DNA from: Inia geoffrensis
Lineage: Eukaryota; Chordata; Mammalia; Artiodactyla; Iniidae
Direction: 5' to 3'
Assembly: GCA_036417435.1 (NCBI GenBank)
Contig: CM070910.1
Span: forward strand, 80,708,784 to 80,772,783
Length of the DNA stretch: 64,000 bases
Below the pieces are notes generated by a model that was not told the origin of the DNA, ran no database searches, and saw only the letters and a list, made by a program, of their open reading frames with translations. The position numbers were made by a program, and so were the translations under genes. Positions 24,296-38,178 of the stretch are shown piece by piece. The stretch's first letter is position 1. The number at the start of each line of letters is the position of its first letter.

Positions 24296-26031
24296 CCATG
24301 GCCTGTCCTGCCTCTCTGGATTTTACATTTTTTTCGGAGGGCCCTTTTGATCGGTGGGAAGTGAGACTTCCTCGTAGTGTGGATTTCCATTGCAGTCTTG
24401 CTTGGTTGGCCAAAAAGGGAGTATGCGTTTTTTCCTGAATATATTCAGGAAAAAACGCATACGCCCTTTTTGGCCAAGTGCATCACTGTCGAACTGCTGC
24501 CTCTTTTCCTACGATTTCAGAGCAATTCTTATCTACCACCTGATATCTGTTTTCTGCAATTCTGTGTCGTGTTCAAGTCCTCTTCACAGTCTTCCTTCAA
24601 TAAATTTTTGGATGATAGGGGTCATTTGGAACTCCGCAGGATTGTGAGTTACAGTGCCAAAAATCTCCTTTTCTCAACTCGCTTTCTTGTGAGCTGACCG
24701 CAAACCCGAATAATTGCTTCAGGCCCTAATCTCGTTCCGGCATGGCACGCTGAGCCTTTGGTGAATTCTTCTTCCTGTAGGGAAATCATCGTTCAATGTG
24801 CCCGTCCAAACACATCGAGTTAGCCGCTCATTGGTTCTCCTTATTCCTGCTCATCTTCCACAGAAATTGCAAACTGTGCCAAGCAAGAGGTCAAAGGCAC
24901 TGACTCTCGAAGTGGGGAGAATGTTAATATCGCATCTGGAAAGGCGAACTCGAGTAACAGGGGGGGAAAATGGCGATGAACTTTAGAAATTTTGCCTGAT
25001 CACTTCGTGGACCATATTCTGGGTTTTCCATGCATATTTTAGCTGAAGGATAACTCCCTTAAACGTGGAGATTTGGGACCCGTGGAATGGGAATCATGCA
25101 CCATTACCTCAGAGGGTCTGCATTCCCTCACCAATAGTATCAGTCCCAAGTGTCCAGCCTTATCTCTCCCACAGCTGGTGATGTAGAGGTGGTAAATCCA
25201 AGATTTCTCGCAAGCCCTCAAGGACATATTTAAGAATTTCTCTCTATTTCACAGTCCTTGTGCTTTCTTTTTCAAATTTATTTTTATAAGGGGATTTAGC
25301 TTATTTACACTGCTGTGTGTATGCTGCTGTATACAAGTGATTTTCTTATGGAGACCTATAAATGTATGGGTTTTAAGTTTCTTCACAGTCAGGTATATTC
25401 CTAGGTATGGAATACGGGGTGTTGAGTCGATTTGGTTGAGCGAGGAGTAGGTCTTGTCTAATATATATTTGGCTTATGGAATGGTATCTGTCCTAATGTC
25501 AATCTCTGGTTTTATGCAGCCTCCCCACTCTCCTTTGACCTTGAGAAAGCATAAATTTCCTTTGTAAATGTGAGACTCTGTTGTGTTTTGAAATGCAGTT
25601 CATGCGTAGTCTTGTTTCCATTCCCGGTATTAGTGATATCTTATGATGTTTCTTTTTCTGTGTGACTTATTTCACTTAGAATCATCGTAACTAAATCCAC
25701 TCATTATGCTGCTACTGGTCTGTGGCCATTGATTTCATTGTTGAGTCATATTCCATTGTAGGGATGTACCACAAGTTCTATATCCATTTTTCTCTTTCTG
25801 GGCTACTGAAATTGTACCATAGTCAAGGTTCCCGTACACAGAGCAGCCCTAAACTTTGGTGTGGCTCTGTCTTTTTCATTTAAATTTTCCGAATCTATAG
25901 CACCATAAGTGGAAGTGCCCTAGGCTCTCTAGCTTGGTTTTTTCTTTGTTCCAGGAAACACCATCCACTTCTCCAGAGTGGCTGTTGGCAATTTACATCC
26001 CGCCCATCAGCATAACAAGGCTGCCGGTTCT
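24296..26031 (+). repeat. Satellite unit 15 (class B)
   Basis: 1736 bp. The palindrome at 24406–24477 has one left-arm mismatch (A at 24420). It is closest to unit 30: both have gtgtggattt and gtatacaagt. Its end has gagtcatatt, cacaagttc and ggctactg, shared with the end of unit 19. Confidence 0.97.
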
Positions 26032-28560
26032 CCATGGCCTGTCTTGCCTCTCTGGATTTTACATTTTTTTCGGAGGGCCCTTTTGATCGGTGGGAAGTGA
26101 CACTTCCTCGTAGTGTGGATTTCCATTGCAGGCTTGCTTGGTTGGCCAAAAAGGGAGTATGCGTTTTTTCCTGAATATATTCAGGAAAAAACGCATACGC
26201 CCTTTTTGGCCAAGTGCATCACTGTCGAACTGCTGCCTCTTTTCCTACGATTTTAGAGCAATTCTTATCTACCACCTGATATCTGTTTTCTGCAATTCTG
26301 TGTCGTGTTCAAGTCCTCTTCACAGTCTTCCTTCAATAAATTTTTGGATGATAGGGGTCATTTGGAACTCCGCAGGATTGTGAGTTACAGTGCCAAAAAT
26401 CTCCTTTTCTCAACTCGCTTTCTTGTGAGCTGACCACAAACCCGAATAATTGCTTCAGGCCCTAATCTCGTTCCGGCATGGCACGCTGAGCCTTTGGTGA
26501 ATTCTTCTTCCTGTAGGGAAATCATCGTTCAATGTTCCCGTCCAAACACATCGAGTTAGCCGCTCATTGGTTCTCCTTATTCCTGCTCATCTTCCACAGA
26601 AATTGCAAACTGTTCCAAGCAAGAGGTCAAAGGCACTGACTCTCGAATTGGGGAGAATGTTAATATCGCATCTGGAAAGGCGAACTCGAGTAACAGGGGT
26701 GGAAAATGGCGATGAATTTTAGAAACTTTGCCTGATCACTTCGTGGACCATATTCTGGGTTTCCATGCATATTTTAGCTGAAGGATAACTCCCTTAAACG
26801 TGGAGATTTGGGACCCGTCGAATAGGAATCATGCACCTTTACCTCAGAGTGTCTGCATTCCCTCACCAATAGTATCAGTCCCAAGTGTCCAGCCTTATCT
26901 CTCCCACAGCTGGTGATGTAGAGGTGGTAAATCCAAGATTTCTCGCAAGCCCTCAAGGACTTATTTAAGAATTTCTCTCTATTTCACAGTCCTTGTGCTT
27001 TCTTTTTCAAATTTATTTTTATAAGGGGATTTAGCTTATTTACACTGTTGTGTGTATGCTGCTGTACACAAGTGATTTTCTTATGGAGACCTATAAATGT
27101 ATGGGTTTTAAGTTTCTTCACAGTCAGGTATATTCCTAGGTATGGAATATGGGGTGTTGAGTCGATTTGGTTGAGCGAGGAGTAGGTCTTGTCTAATATA
27201 TATTTGTCTTATGGAATGGTATCTGTCCTAATGTCAATCTCTGGTTTTATGCAGCCTCCCCACTCTCCTTTGACCTTAAGCAAGCATAAATTTCTTTTGT
27301 AAATGTGAGACTCTGCTGTGTTGTGAAATGCAGTTCATGCTTAGTCGTGTTTCCATTCCCGGTATTAGTGATATCTTATGATGTTTCTTTTTCTGTGTGA
27401 CTTATTTCACTTAGAATCATCGTAACTAAATCCACTCATTATGCTGCTACTGGTCTGTGGCCATTGATTTCATTGTTGAGTGATATTCCATTGTAGGGAT
27501 GTACCACAACTTCTATATCCATTTTTCTCTTTCTGGGCTATTGAAATTGTACCATAGTCAAGGTTCCCGTACACAGAGCAGCCCCAAACTTTGGTGTGGC
27601 TCTCTCTTTTTCATTTAAATTTTCCGAATCTATAGCACCATAAGTGGAAGTGCCCTAGGCTCTCTAGCTTGTTTTTTTCTTTGTTCCAGGAAACACCATT
27701 CACTTCTCCAGAGTGGCTGTTGGCAATTTACATCCCGCCCATCAGCATAACAAGGCTGCCGGTTCTCCATGGCCTGTCCTGCCTCTCTGGATTTTACATT
27801 TTTTTCGGAGGGCCCTTTTGATCGGTGGGAAGTGAGACTTCCTTGTAGTGCGGATTTCCATTGCAGGATTGCTTGGTTGGCCAAAAAGGGCGCATGCGTT
27901 TTTTCCTGAATATATTCAGGAAAAAACGCATACGCCCTTTTTGGCCAAGTGCATCACTGTCGAACTGCTGCCTCTTTTCCTACGATTTCAGAGCAATTCT
28001 TATCTACCACCTGATATCTGTTTTCTGCAATTCTGTGTCGTGTTCAAGTCCTCTTCACAGTCTTCCTTCAATAAATTTTTGATGATAGGGGTCATTTGGA
28101 ACTCCGCAGGATTGTGAGTTACAGTGCCAAAAATCTCCTTTTCTCAACTCGCTTTCTTGTGAGCTGACCGCAAACCCGAATAATTGCTTCAGGCCCTAAT
28201 CTCGTTCCGGCATGGCGCGCTGAGCCTTTGGTGAATTCTTCTTCCTGTAGGGAAATCATCGTTCAATGTTCCCGTCCAAACACATCGAGGTAGCCGCTCA
28301 TTGGTTCTCCTTATTCCTGCTCATCTTCCACAGAAATTGCAAACTGTGCCAAACAAGAGGTCAAAGGCACTGACTCTCGAAGTGGGGAGAATGTTAATAT
28401 TGCATCTGGAAAGGCGAACTCGAGTAACAGGGGGGGAAAATGGCGATGAATTTTAGAAATTTTGCCTGATCACTTCGTGGACCATATTCTGGGTTTTCCA
28501 TGCATATTTTAGCTGAAGGATAATTCCCTTAAACGTGGAGATTTGGGACCCATGGAATGG
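25740..28560 (+). repeat. Block repeated at 6941 bp, copy 1 (end of unit 15 to middle of unit 17)
   Basis: Carries a series of rare variants that recur in the same order 6941 bp (four units) downstream: gagtcatatt, cacaagttc, the gggtttcc deletion, cgaataggaa, gttgtgaaat, the cgcatgcg palindrome variant, the tttttgatg deletion, gaggtagcc and gggacccatgg. The block ends where unit 17 switches to class A. The left limit is approximate. Confidence 0.85.
26032..27766 (+). repeat. Satellite unit 16 (class B)
   Basis: 1735 bp, with a one-T deletion near 26,760 (gggtttcc). The palindrome at 26142–26213 has one left-arm mismatch (A at 26156). It shares cgaataggaa, caccttta and agtgtctg near 26,819–26,855 with units 20 and 31 (31 reads agtgtctc). 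The G run is interrupted (aacaggggtgg). Confidence 0.97.
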
Positions 28561-29501
28561 GAATCATGCACCATTACCTCAGAGGGTCTGCATTCCCTCA
28601 CCAATAGTATCAGCCCCAAGTGTCCAGCCTTATCTCTCCCACAGCTGGTGATTTAGAGGTGGTAAATCCAAGATTTCTCGCAAGCCCTCAAGGACTTATT
28701 TAAGAATTTCTCTCTATTTCACAGTCCTTGTGCTTTCTTTTTCAAATTTATTTTTATAAGGGGATTTAGCTTATTTACACTGCTGTGTGTATGCTGCTGT
28801 ACACAAGTGATTTTCTTATGGAGACCTATAAATGTATGGGTTTTAAGTGTCTTCACAGTCAGGTATATTCCTAGGTATGGAATATGGGGTGTTGAGTCGA
28901 TTTGGTTGAGCGAGGAGTAGGTCTTGTCTAATATATATTTGGCTTATGGAATGGTATCTGTCCTAATGTCCATCTCTGGTTTTATGCAGCCTCCCCACTC
29001 TCCTTTGACCTTAAGCAAGCATAAATTTCTTTTGTAAATGTGAGACTCTGCTGTGTTTTGAAATGCAGTTCATGCGTAGTCGTGTTTCCATTCCCGGCAT
29101 TAGTGATATCTTATGATGTTTCTTTTTCTGTGTGACTTATTTCACTTAGAATCATCGTAACTAAATCCACTCATTATGCTGCTACTGGTCTGTGGCCATT
29201 GATTTCATTGTTGAGTGCTATTCCATTGTAGGGATGTACCACAACTTCTATATCCATATTTCTCTTTCTGGGCTATTGAAGTTGTGCCATAGTCAAGGTT
29301 CCCGTACACAGAGCAGCCCCAAAATTTGGTGTGGCTCTGTCTTTTTCATTTAAATTTTCCGAATCTATAGCACCATAAGTGGAAGAGACCTAGGCTCTCT
29401 AGCTTGGTTTTTTCTTTGTTCCAGGAAACACCATCCACTTCTCCAGAGTGGCTGTTGGCAATTTACATCCCGCCCATCAGCATAACAAGGCTGCCGGTTC
29501 T
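27767..29501 (+). repeat. Satellite unit 17 (class B to A chimera)
   Basis: 1735 bp, with a one-G deletion near 28,080. The palindrome at 27877–27948 has one left-arm mismatch (C at 27893). The 5' part matches unit 21 through gggacccatgg near 28,547. From gccccaag near 28,613 onward it is class A (gatttagagg, ccatctctgg, ggcattag). Confidence 0.95.
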
Positions 29502-31237
29502 CCATGGCCTGTCCTGCCTCTCTGGATTTTACATTTTTTTCGGAGGGCCCTTTTGATCGGTGGGAAGTGAGACTTCCTTGTACTGCGGATTTCCATTGCA
29601 GGCTTGCTTGGTTGGCCAAAAAGGGCGTATGCGTTTTTTCCTGAATATATTCAGGAAAAAACGCATACGCCCTTTTTGGCCAAGTGCATCACTGTCGAAC
29701 TGCTGCCTCTTTTCCTACGATTTCAGAGCAATTCTTATCTACCACCTGATATCTGTTTTCTGCAATTCTGTGTCGTGTTCAAGTCCTCTTCACAGTCTTC
29801 CTTCAATAAATTTTTGGATGATAGAGGTCATTTGGAACTCCGCAGGATTGTGAGTTACAGTGCCAAAAATCTCCTTTTCTCAACTCTCTTTCTTGTGAGC
29901 TGACCGCAAACCCGAATAATTGCTTCAGGCCCTAATCTCGTGCCGGCATGGCATGCTGAGCCTTTGGTGAATTCTTCTTCCTGTAGGGAAATCATCGTTC
30001 AATGTGCCCATCCAAACACATCGAGTTAGCCGCTCATTGGTTCTCCTTATTCCTGCTCATCTTCCACAGAAATTGCAAACTGTGCCAAGCAAGAGGTCAA
30101 AGGCACTGACTCTCGAAGTGGGGAGAATGTTAATATCGCATCTGGAAAGGCGAACTCGAGTAACAGGGGGGGAAAATGGCGATGAATTTTAGAAATTTTG
30201 CCTGATCACTTCGTGGACCATATTCTGGGTTTTCCATGCATATTTTAGCTGAAGGATAACTCCCTTAAACGTGGAGATTTGGGACCCGTGGAATGGGAAT
30301 CATGCACCATTACCTCAGAGGGTCTGCATTCCCTCACCAATAGTGTCAGCCCCAAGTGTCCAACCTTATCTCTCCCACAGCTGGTGATGTAGAGGTGGTA
30401 AATCCAAGATTTCTCGCAAGCCCTCAAGGACTTATTTAAGAATTTCTCTCTATTTCACAGTCCTTGTGCTTTCTTTTTCAAATTTATTTTTATAAGGGGA
30501 TTTAGCTTATTTACACTGCTGTGTGTATGCTGCTGTACACAAGTGATTTTCTTATGGAGACCTATAAATGTATGGGTTTTAAGTGTCTTCACAGTCAGGT
30601 ATATTCCTAGGTATGGAATATGGGGTGTTGAGTCGATTTGGTTGAGCGAGGAGTAGGTCTTGTCTAATATATATTTGGCTTATGGAATGGTATCTGTCCT
30701 AATGTCCATCTCTGGTTTTATGCAGCCTCCCCACTCTCCTTTGACCTTAAGCAAGCATAAATTTCTTTTGTAAATGTGAGACTCTGCTGTGTTTTGAAAT
30801 GCAGTTCATGTGTAGTCGTGTTTCCATTCCCGGCATTAGTGATATCTTATGATGTTTCTTTTTCTGTGTGACTTATTTCACTTAGAATCATCGTAACTAA
30901 ATCCACTCATTATGCTGCTACTGGTCTGTGGCCATTGATTTCATTGTTGAGTGCTATTCCATTGTAGGGATGTACCACAACTTCTATATCCATATTTCTC
31001 TTTCTGGGCTATTGAAGTTGTGCCATAGTCAAGGTTCCCGTACACAGAGCAGCCCCAAAATTTGGTGTGGCTCTGTCTTTTTCATTTAAATTTTCTGAAT
31101 CTATAGCACCATAAGTGGAAGAGACCTAGGCTCTCTAGCTTGGTTTTTTCTTTGTTCCAGGAAACACCATCCACTTCTCCAGAGTGGCTGTTGGCAATTT
31201 ACATCCCGCCCATCAGCATAACAAGGCTGCGGGTTCT
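29502..31237 (+). repeat. Satellite unit 18 (class A island)
   Basis: 1736 bp. The palindrome at 29612–29683 is perfect. Private changes are tactgcgg near 29581, atagaggtc near 29821, gtgccggc near 29940 and agtgtcagc near 30342. It carries aactctcttt, as units 3 and 6 do. The end carries ttttctgaatc, as the ends of units 26 and 28 do. Confidence 0.97.
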
Positions 31238-32972
31238 CCATGGCCTGTCCTGCCTCTCTGGATTTTACATTTTTTTCGGAGGTCCCTTTTGATCGGTGGG
31301 AAGTGAGACTTTCTTGTAGTGCGGATTTCCATTGCAGGCTTGCTTGGTTGGCCAAAAAGGGCGTATGCGTTTTTTCCTGAATATATTCAGGAAAAAACGC
31401 ATACGCCCTTTTTGGCCAAGTGCATCACGGTCGAACTGCTGCCTCTTTTCCTACGATTTCAGAGCAATTCTTATCTACCACCTGATATCTGTTTTCTGCA
31501 ATTCTGTGTCGTGTTCAAGTCCTCTTCACAGTCTTCCTTCAATAAATTTTTGGATGATAGGGGTCATTTGGAACTCCGCAGGATTGTGAGTTACAGTGCC
31601 AAAAATCTCCTTTTCTCAACTCGCTTTCTTGTGAGCTGACCGCAAACCCGAATAATTGCTTCAGGCCCTAATCTCATTCCGGCATGGCACGCTGAGCCTT
31701 TGGTGAATTCTTCTTCCTGTAGGGAAATCATCCTTCAATGTGCCCATCCAAACTCATCGAGTTAGCCGCTCATTGGTTCTCCTTATTCCTGCTCATCTTC
31801 CACAGAAATTGCAAACTGTGCCAAGCAAGAGGTCAAAGGCACTGACTCTCGAAGTGGGGAGAATGTTAATATCGCATCTGGAAAGGCGAACTCGAGTACC
31901 GGGGGGGAAAATGGCGATGAATTTTAGAAATTTTGCCTGATCACTTCGTGGACCATATTCTGGGTTTTCCATGCATATTTTAGCTGAAGGATAACTCCCT
32001 TAAACGTGGAGATTTGGGACCCGTGGAATGGGAATCATGCACCATTACCTCAGAGGGTCTGCATTCCCTCACCAATAGTATCAGCCCCAAGTGTCCAGCC
32101 TTATCTCTCCCACAGCTGGTGATGTAGAGGTGGTAAATCCAAGATTTCTCGCAAGCCCTCAAGGACTTATTTAAGAATATCTCTCTATTTCACAGTCCTT
32201 GTGCTTTCTTTTTCAAATTTATTTTTATAAGGGGATTTAGCTTATTTACACTGCTGTGTGTATGCTGCTGTACACAAGTGATTTTCTTATGGAGACCTAT
32301 AAATGTATGGGTTTTAAGTGTCTTCACAGTCAGGTATATTCCTAGGTATGGAATACGGGGTGTTGAGTCGATTTGGTTGAGCGAGGAGTAGGTCTTGTCT
32401 AATATATATTTGGCTTATGGAATGGTATCTGTCCTAATGTCAATCTCTGGTTTTATGCAGCCTCCCCACTCTCCTTTGACCTTGAGAAAGCATAAATTTC
32501 CTTTGTAAATGTGAGACTCTGTTGTGTTTTGAAATGCAGTTCATGCGTAGTCTTGTTTCCATTCCCGTTATTAGTGATATCTTATGATGTTTCTTTTTCT
32601 GTGTGACTTATTTCACTTAGAATCATCGTAACTAAATCCACTCATTATGCTGCTACTGGTCTGTGGCCATTGATTTCATTGTTGAGTCATATTCCATTGT
32701 AGGGATGTACCACAAGTTCTATATCCATTTTTCTCTTTCTGGGCTACTGAAATTGTACCATAGTCAAGGTTCCCGTACACAGAGCAGCCCTAAACTTTGG
32801 TGTGGCTCTGTCTTTTTCATTTAAATTTTCCGAATCTATAGCACCATAAGTGGAAGTGCCCTAGGCTCTCTAGCTTGGTTTTTTCTTTGTTCCAGGAAAC
32901 ACCATCCACTTCTCCAGAGTGGCTGTTGGCAATTTACATCCCGCCCATCAGCATAACAAGGCTGCCGGTTCT
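31238..32972 (+). repeat. Satellite unit 19 (class A to B chimera)
   Basis: 1735 bp. The palindrome at 31348–31419 is perfect. The 5' half is class A with cacggtcg near 31,427. The 3' half is class B, with gaatatctct near 32,174 marking the join. Units 27 and 29 share the same chimeric structure. Confidence 0.96.
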
Positions 32973-35500
32973 CCATGGCCTGTCTTGCCTCTCTGGATTT
33001 TACATTTTTTTCGGAGGGCCCTTTTGATCGGTGGGAAGTGAGACTTCCTCGTAGTGTGGATTTCCATTGCAGGCTTGCTTGGTTGGCCAAAAAGGGAGTA
33101 TGCGTTTTTTCCTGAATATATTCAGGAAAAAACGCATACGCCCTTTTTGGCCAAGTGCATCACTGTCGAACTGCTGCCTCTTTTCCTACGATTTTAGAGC
33201 AATTCTTATCTACCACCTGATATCTGTTTTCTGCAATTCTGTGTCGTGTTCAAGTCCTCTTCACAGTCTTCCTTCAATAAATTTTTGGATGATAGGGGTC
33301 ATTTGGAACTCCGCAGGATTGTGAGTTACAGTGCCAAAAATCTCCTTTTCTCAACTCGCTTTCTTGTGAGCTGACCACAAACCCGAATAATTGCTTCAGG
33401 CCCTAATCTCGTTCCGGCATGGCACGCTGAGCCTTTGGTGAATTCTTCTTCCTGTAGGGAAATCATCGTTCAATGTTCCCGTCCAAACACATCGAGTTAG
33501 CCGCTCATTGGTTCTCCTTATTCCTGCTCATCTTCCACAGAAATTGCAAACTGTGCCAAGCAAGAGGTCAAAGGCACTGACTCTCGAATTGGGGAGAATG
33601 TTAATATCGCATCTGGAAAGGCGAACTCGAGTAACAGGGGGGGAAAATGGCGATGAATTTTAGAAACTTTGCCTGATCACTTCGTGGACCATATTCTGGG
33701 TTTCCATGCATATTTTAGCTGAAGGATAACTCCCTTAAACGTGGAGATTTGGGACCCGTCGAATAGGAATCATGCACCTTTACCTCAGAGTGTCTGCATT
33801 CCCTCACCAATAGTATCAGTCCCAAGTGTCCAGCCTTATCTCTCCCACAGCTGGTGATGTAGAGGTGGTAAATCCAAGATTTCTCGCAAGCCCTCAAGGA
33901 CTTATTTAAGAATTTCTCTCTATTTCACAGTCCTTGTGCTTTCTTTTTCAAATTTATTTTTATAAGGGGATTTAGCTTATTTACACTGTTGTGTGTATGC
34001 TGCTGTACACAAGTGATTTTCTTATGGAGACCTATAAATGTATGGGTTTTAAGTTTCTTCACAGTCAGGTATATTCCTAGCTATGGAATATGGGGTGTTG
34101 AGTCGATTTGGTTGAGCGAGGAGTAGGTCTTGTCTAATATATATTTGTCTTATGGAATGGTATCTGTCCTAATGTCAATCTCTGGTTTTATGCAGCCTCC
34201 CCACTCTCCTTTGACCTTAAGCAAGCATAAATTTCTTTTGTAAATGTGAGACTCTGCTGTGTTGTGAAATGCAGTTCATGCTTAGTCGTGTTTCCATTCC
34301 CGGTATTAGTGATATCTTATGATGTTTCTTTTTCTGTGTGACTTATTTCACTTAGAATCATCGTAACTAAATCCACTCATTATGCTGCTACTGGTCTGTG
34401 GCCATTGATTTCATTGTTGAGTGATATTCCATTGTAGGGATGTACCACAACTTCTATATCCATTTTTCTCTTTCTGGGCTATTGAAATTGTACCATAGTC
34501 AAGGTTCCCATACACAGAGCAGCCCCAAACTTTGGTGTGGCTCTCTCTTTTTCATTTAAATTTTCCGAATCTATAGCACCATAAGTGGAAGTGCCCTAGG
34601 CTCTCTAGCTTGTTTTTTTCTTTGTTCCAGGAAACACCATTCACTTCTCCAGAGTGGCTGTTGGCAATTTACATCCCGCCCATCAGCATAACAAGGCTGC
34701 CGGTTCTCCATGGCCTGTCCTGCCTCTCTGGATTTTACATTTTTTTCGGAGGGCCCTTTTGATCGGTGGGAAGTGAGACTTCCTTGTAGTGCGGATTTCC
34801 ATTGCAGGATTGCTTGGTTGGCCAAAAAGGGCGCATGCGTTTTTTCCTGAATATATTCAGGAAAAAACGCATACGCCCTTTTTGGCCAAGTGCATCACTG
34901 TCGAACTGCTGCCTCTTTTCCTACGATTTCAGAGCAATTCTTATCTACCACCTGATATCTGTTTTCTGCAATTCTGTGTCGTGTTCAAGTCCTCTTCACA
35001 GTCTTCCTTCAATAAATTTTTGATGATAGGGGTCATTTGGAACTCCGCAGGATTGTGAGTTACAGTGCCAAAAATCTCCTTTTCTCAACTCGCTTTCTTG
35101 TGAGCTGACCGCAAACCCGAATAATTGCTTCAGGCCCTAATCTCGTTCCGGCATGGCGCGCTGAGCCTTTGGTGAATTCTTCTTCCTGTAGGGAAATCAT
35201 CGTTCAATGTTCCCGTCCAAACACATCGAGGTAGCCGCTCATTGGTTCTCCTTATTCCTGCTCATCTTCCACAGAAATTGCAAACTGTGCCAAGCAAGAG
35301 GTCAAAGGCACTGACTCTCGAAGTGGGGAGAATGTTAATATTGCATCTGGAAAGGCGAACTCGAGTAACAGGGGGGGAAAATGGCGATGAATTTTAGAAA
35401 TTTTGCCTGATCACTTCGTGGACCATATTCTGGGTTTTCCATGCATATTTTAGATGAAGGATAATTCCCTTAAACGTGGAGATTTGGGACCCATGGAATG
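32681..35500 (+). repeat. Block repeated at 6941 bp, copy 2 (end of unit 19 to middle of unit 21)
   Basis: Matches 25,740–28,560 variant for variant, including three separate shared indel or palindrome variants. After about 35,500 the copies diverge: unit 21 continues as class B with tcccaactgtcc, while unit 17 becomes class A. Confidence 0.85.
32973..34707 (+). repeat. Satellite unit 20 (class B)
   Basis: 1735 bp, with a one-T deletion near 33,700. The palindrome at 33083–33154 has one left-arm mismatch (A at 33097). It is nearly the same as unit 16, four units earlier. Private changes are cctagctatg near 34,076 and cccatacac near 34,507. Confidence 0.97.
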
Positions 35501-36442
35501 GGAATCATGCACCATTACCTCAGAGGGTCTGCATTCCCTCACCAATAGTATCAGTCCCAACTGTCCAGCCTTATCTCTCCCACAGCTGGTGATGTAGAGG
35601 TGGTAAATCCAAGATTTCTCGCAAGCCCTCATGGAATTATTTAAGAATTTCTCTCTATTTCACAGTTCTTGTGCTTTCTTTTTCAAATTTATTTTTATAA
35701 GGGGATTTAGCTTATTTACACTGCTGTGTGTATGCTGCTGTATACAAGTAATTTTCTTATGGAGACCTATAAATGTATGGGTTTTAAGTTTCTTCACAGT
35801 CAGGTATATTCCTAGGTATGGAATACGGGGTGTTGAGTCCATTTGGTTGAGCGAGGAGTAGGTCTTGCCTAATATATATTTGGCTTATGGAATGGTATCT
35901 GTCCTAATGTCAATCTCTGGTTTTATGCAGCCTCCCCACTCTCCTTTGACCTTGAGAAAGCATAAATTTCCTTTGTAAATGTGAGAATCTGTTGTGTTTT
36001 GAAATGCAGTTCATGCGTAGTCTTGTTTCCATTCCCGGTCTTAGTGATATCTTATGATGTTTCTTTTTCTGTGTGACTTATTTCACTTAGAATCATCGTA
36101 ACTAAATCCACTCATTATGCTGCTACTGGTCTGTGGCCATTGATTTCATTGTTGAGTGATATTCCATTGTAGGGATGTACCACAACTTCTATATCCATTT
36201 TTCTCTTTCTGGGCTATTGAAATTGTACCATAGTCAAGGTTCCTGTACACAGAGCAGCCTTAAACTTTGGTGTGGCTCTGTCTTTTTCATTTAAATTTTC
36301 CGAATCTATAGCACCATAAGTGGAAGTGCCCTAGGCTCTCTAGCTTGTTTTTTTCTTTGTTCCAGGAAACACCATCCACTTCTCCAGAGTGGCTGTTGGC
36401 AATTTACATCCCGCCCATCAGCATAACAAGGCTGCTGGTTCT
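34708..36442 (+). repeat. Satellite unit 21 (class B)
   Basis: 1735 bp, with a one-G deletion near 35,021. The palindrome at 34818–34889 has one left-arm mismatch (C at 34834). The 5' two-thirds match unit 17. Private changes are tagatgaagg near 35,452, catggaatta near 35,629 and ggtcttagtg near 36,037. Confidence 0.97.
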
Positions 36443-38178
36443 CCATGGCCTGTCCTGCCTCTCTGGATTTTACATTTTTTTCGGAGGGCCCTTTTGATCG
36501 GTGGGAAGTGAGACTTCCTTGTAGTGCGGATTTCCATTGCAGGCTTGCTTGGTTGGCCAAAAAGGGAGTATGCGTTTTTTCCTGAATATATTCAGGAAAA
36601 AACGCATACGCCCTTTTTGGCCAAGTGCATCACTGTCGAACTGCTGCCTCTTTTCCTACGATTTCAGAGCAATTCTTATCTATCACCTGATATCTGTTTT
36701 CTGCAATTCTGTGTCGTGTTCAAGTCCTCTTCACAGTCTTCCTTCAATAAATTTTTGGATGATAGGGGTTATTTGGAACTCCGCAGGATTGTGAGTTACA
36801 GTGCCAAAAATCTCCTTTTCTCAACTCGCTTTCTTGTGAGCTGACCACAAACCCGAATAATTGCTTCAGGCCCTAATCTCGTTCCGGCATGGCACGCTGA
36901 GCCTTTGGTGAATTCTTCTTCCTGTAGGGAAATCATCGTTCAATGTTCCCGTCCAAACACATCGAGTTAGCCGCTCATTGGTTCTCCTTATTCGTGCTCA
37001 TCTTCCACAGAAATTGCAAACTGTGCCAAGCAAGAGGTCAAAGGCATTGACTCTCGAATTGGGGAGAATGTTAATATCGCATCTGGAAAGGCGAACTCGA
37101 GTAACACGGGGGGAAAATGGCGATGAATTTTAGAAACTTTGCCTGATCACTTCGTGGACCATATTCTGGGTTTTCCATGCATATTTTAGCTGAAGGATAA
37201 CTCCCTTAAACGTGGAGATTTGGGACCCGTGGAATAGGAATCATGCACCATTACCTCAGAGGGTCTGCATTCCCTCACCAATAGTATCAGTCCCAACTGT
37301 CCAGCCTTATCTCTCCCACAGCTGGTGATGTAGAGGTGGTAAATCCAAGATTTCTCACAAGCCCTCAAGGACTTATTTAAGAATTTCTCTCTATTTCACA
37401 GTCCTTGTGCTTTCTTTTTCAAATTTATTTTTATAAGGGGATTTAGCTTATTTACACTGCTGTGTGTATGCTGCTGTACACAAGTGATTTTCTTATGGAG
37501 ACCTATAAATGTATGGGTTTTAAGTTTCTTCACAGTCAGGTATATTCCTAGGTATGGAATATGGGGTGTTGAGTCGATTTGTTTGAGCGAGGAGTAGGTC
37601 TTGTCTAATATATATTTGTCTTATGGAATGGTATCTGTCCTAATGTCAATCTCTGGTTTTATGCAGCCTCCCCACTCTCCTTTGACCTTAAGCAAGCATA
37701 AATTTCTTTTGTAAATGTGAGACTCTGCTGTGTTTTGAAATGCAGTTCATGCTTAGTCGTGTTTCCATTCCCGGTATTAGTGATATCTTATGATGTTTCT
37801 TTTTCTGTGTGACTTATTTCACTTAGAATCATCGTAACTAAATCCACTCATTATGCTGCTACTGGTCTGTGGCCATTGATTTCATTGTTGAGTGATATTC
37901 CATTGTAGGGGTGTACCACAACTTCTATATCCATTTTTCTCTTTCTGGGCTATTGAAATTGTACCATAGTCAAGGTTCCCGTACACAGAGCAGCCCCAAA
38001 CTTTGGTGTGGCTCTGTCTTTTTCATTTAAATTTTCCGAATCTATAGCACCATAAGTGGAAGTGCCCTAGGCTCTCTAGCTTGGTTTTTTCTTTGTTCCA
38101 GGAAACACCATTCACTTCTCCAGAGTGGCTGTTGGCAATTTACATCCCGCCCATCAGCATAACAAGGCTGCCGGTTCT
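36443..38178 (+). repeat. Satellite unit 22 (class B)
   Basis: 1736 bp. The palindrome at 36553–36624 has one left-arm mismatch (A at 36567). It shares ggggttattt near 36,766 with unit 32; both are also preceded by gctgctggtt. Private changes are ctatcacctg near 36,680, ttcgtgctc near 36,992 and aacacG6. Confidence 0.97.
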
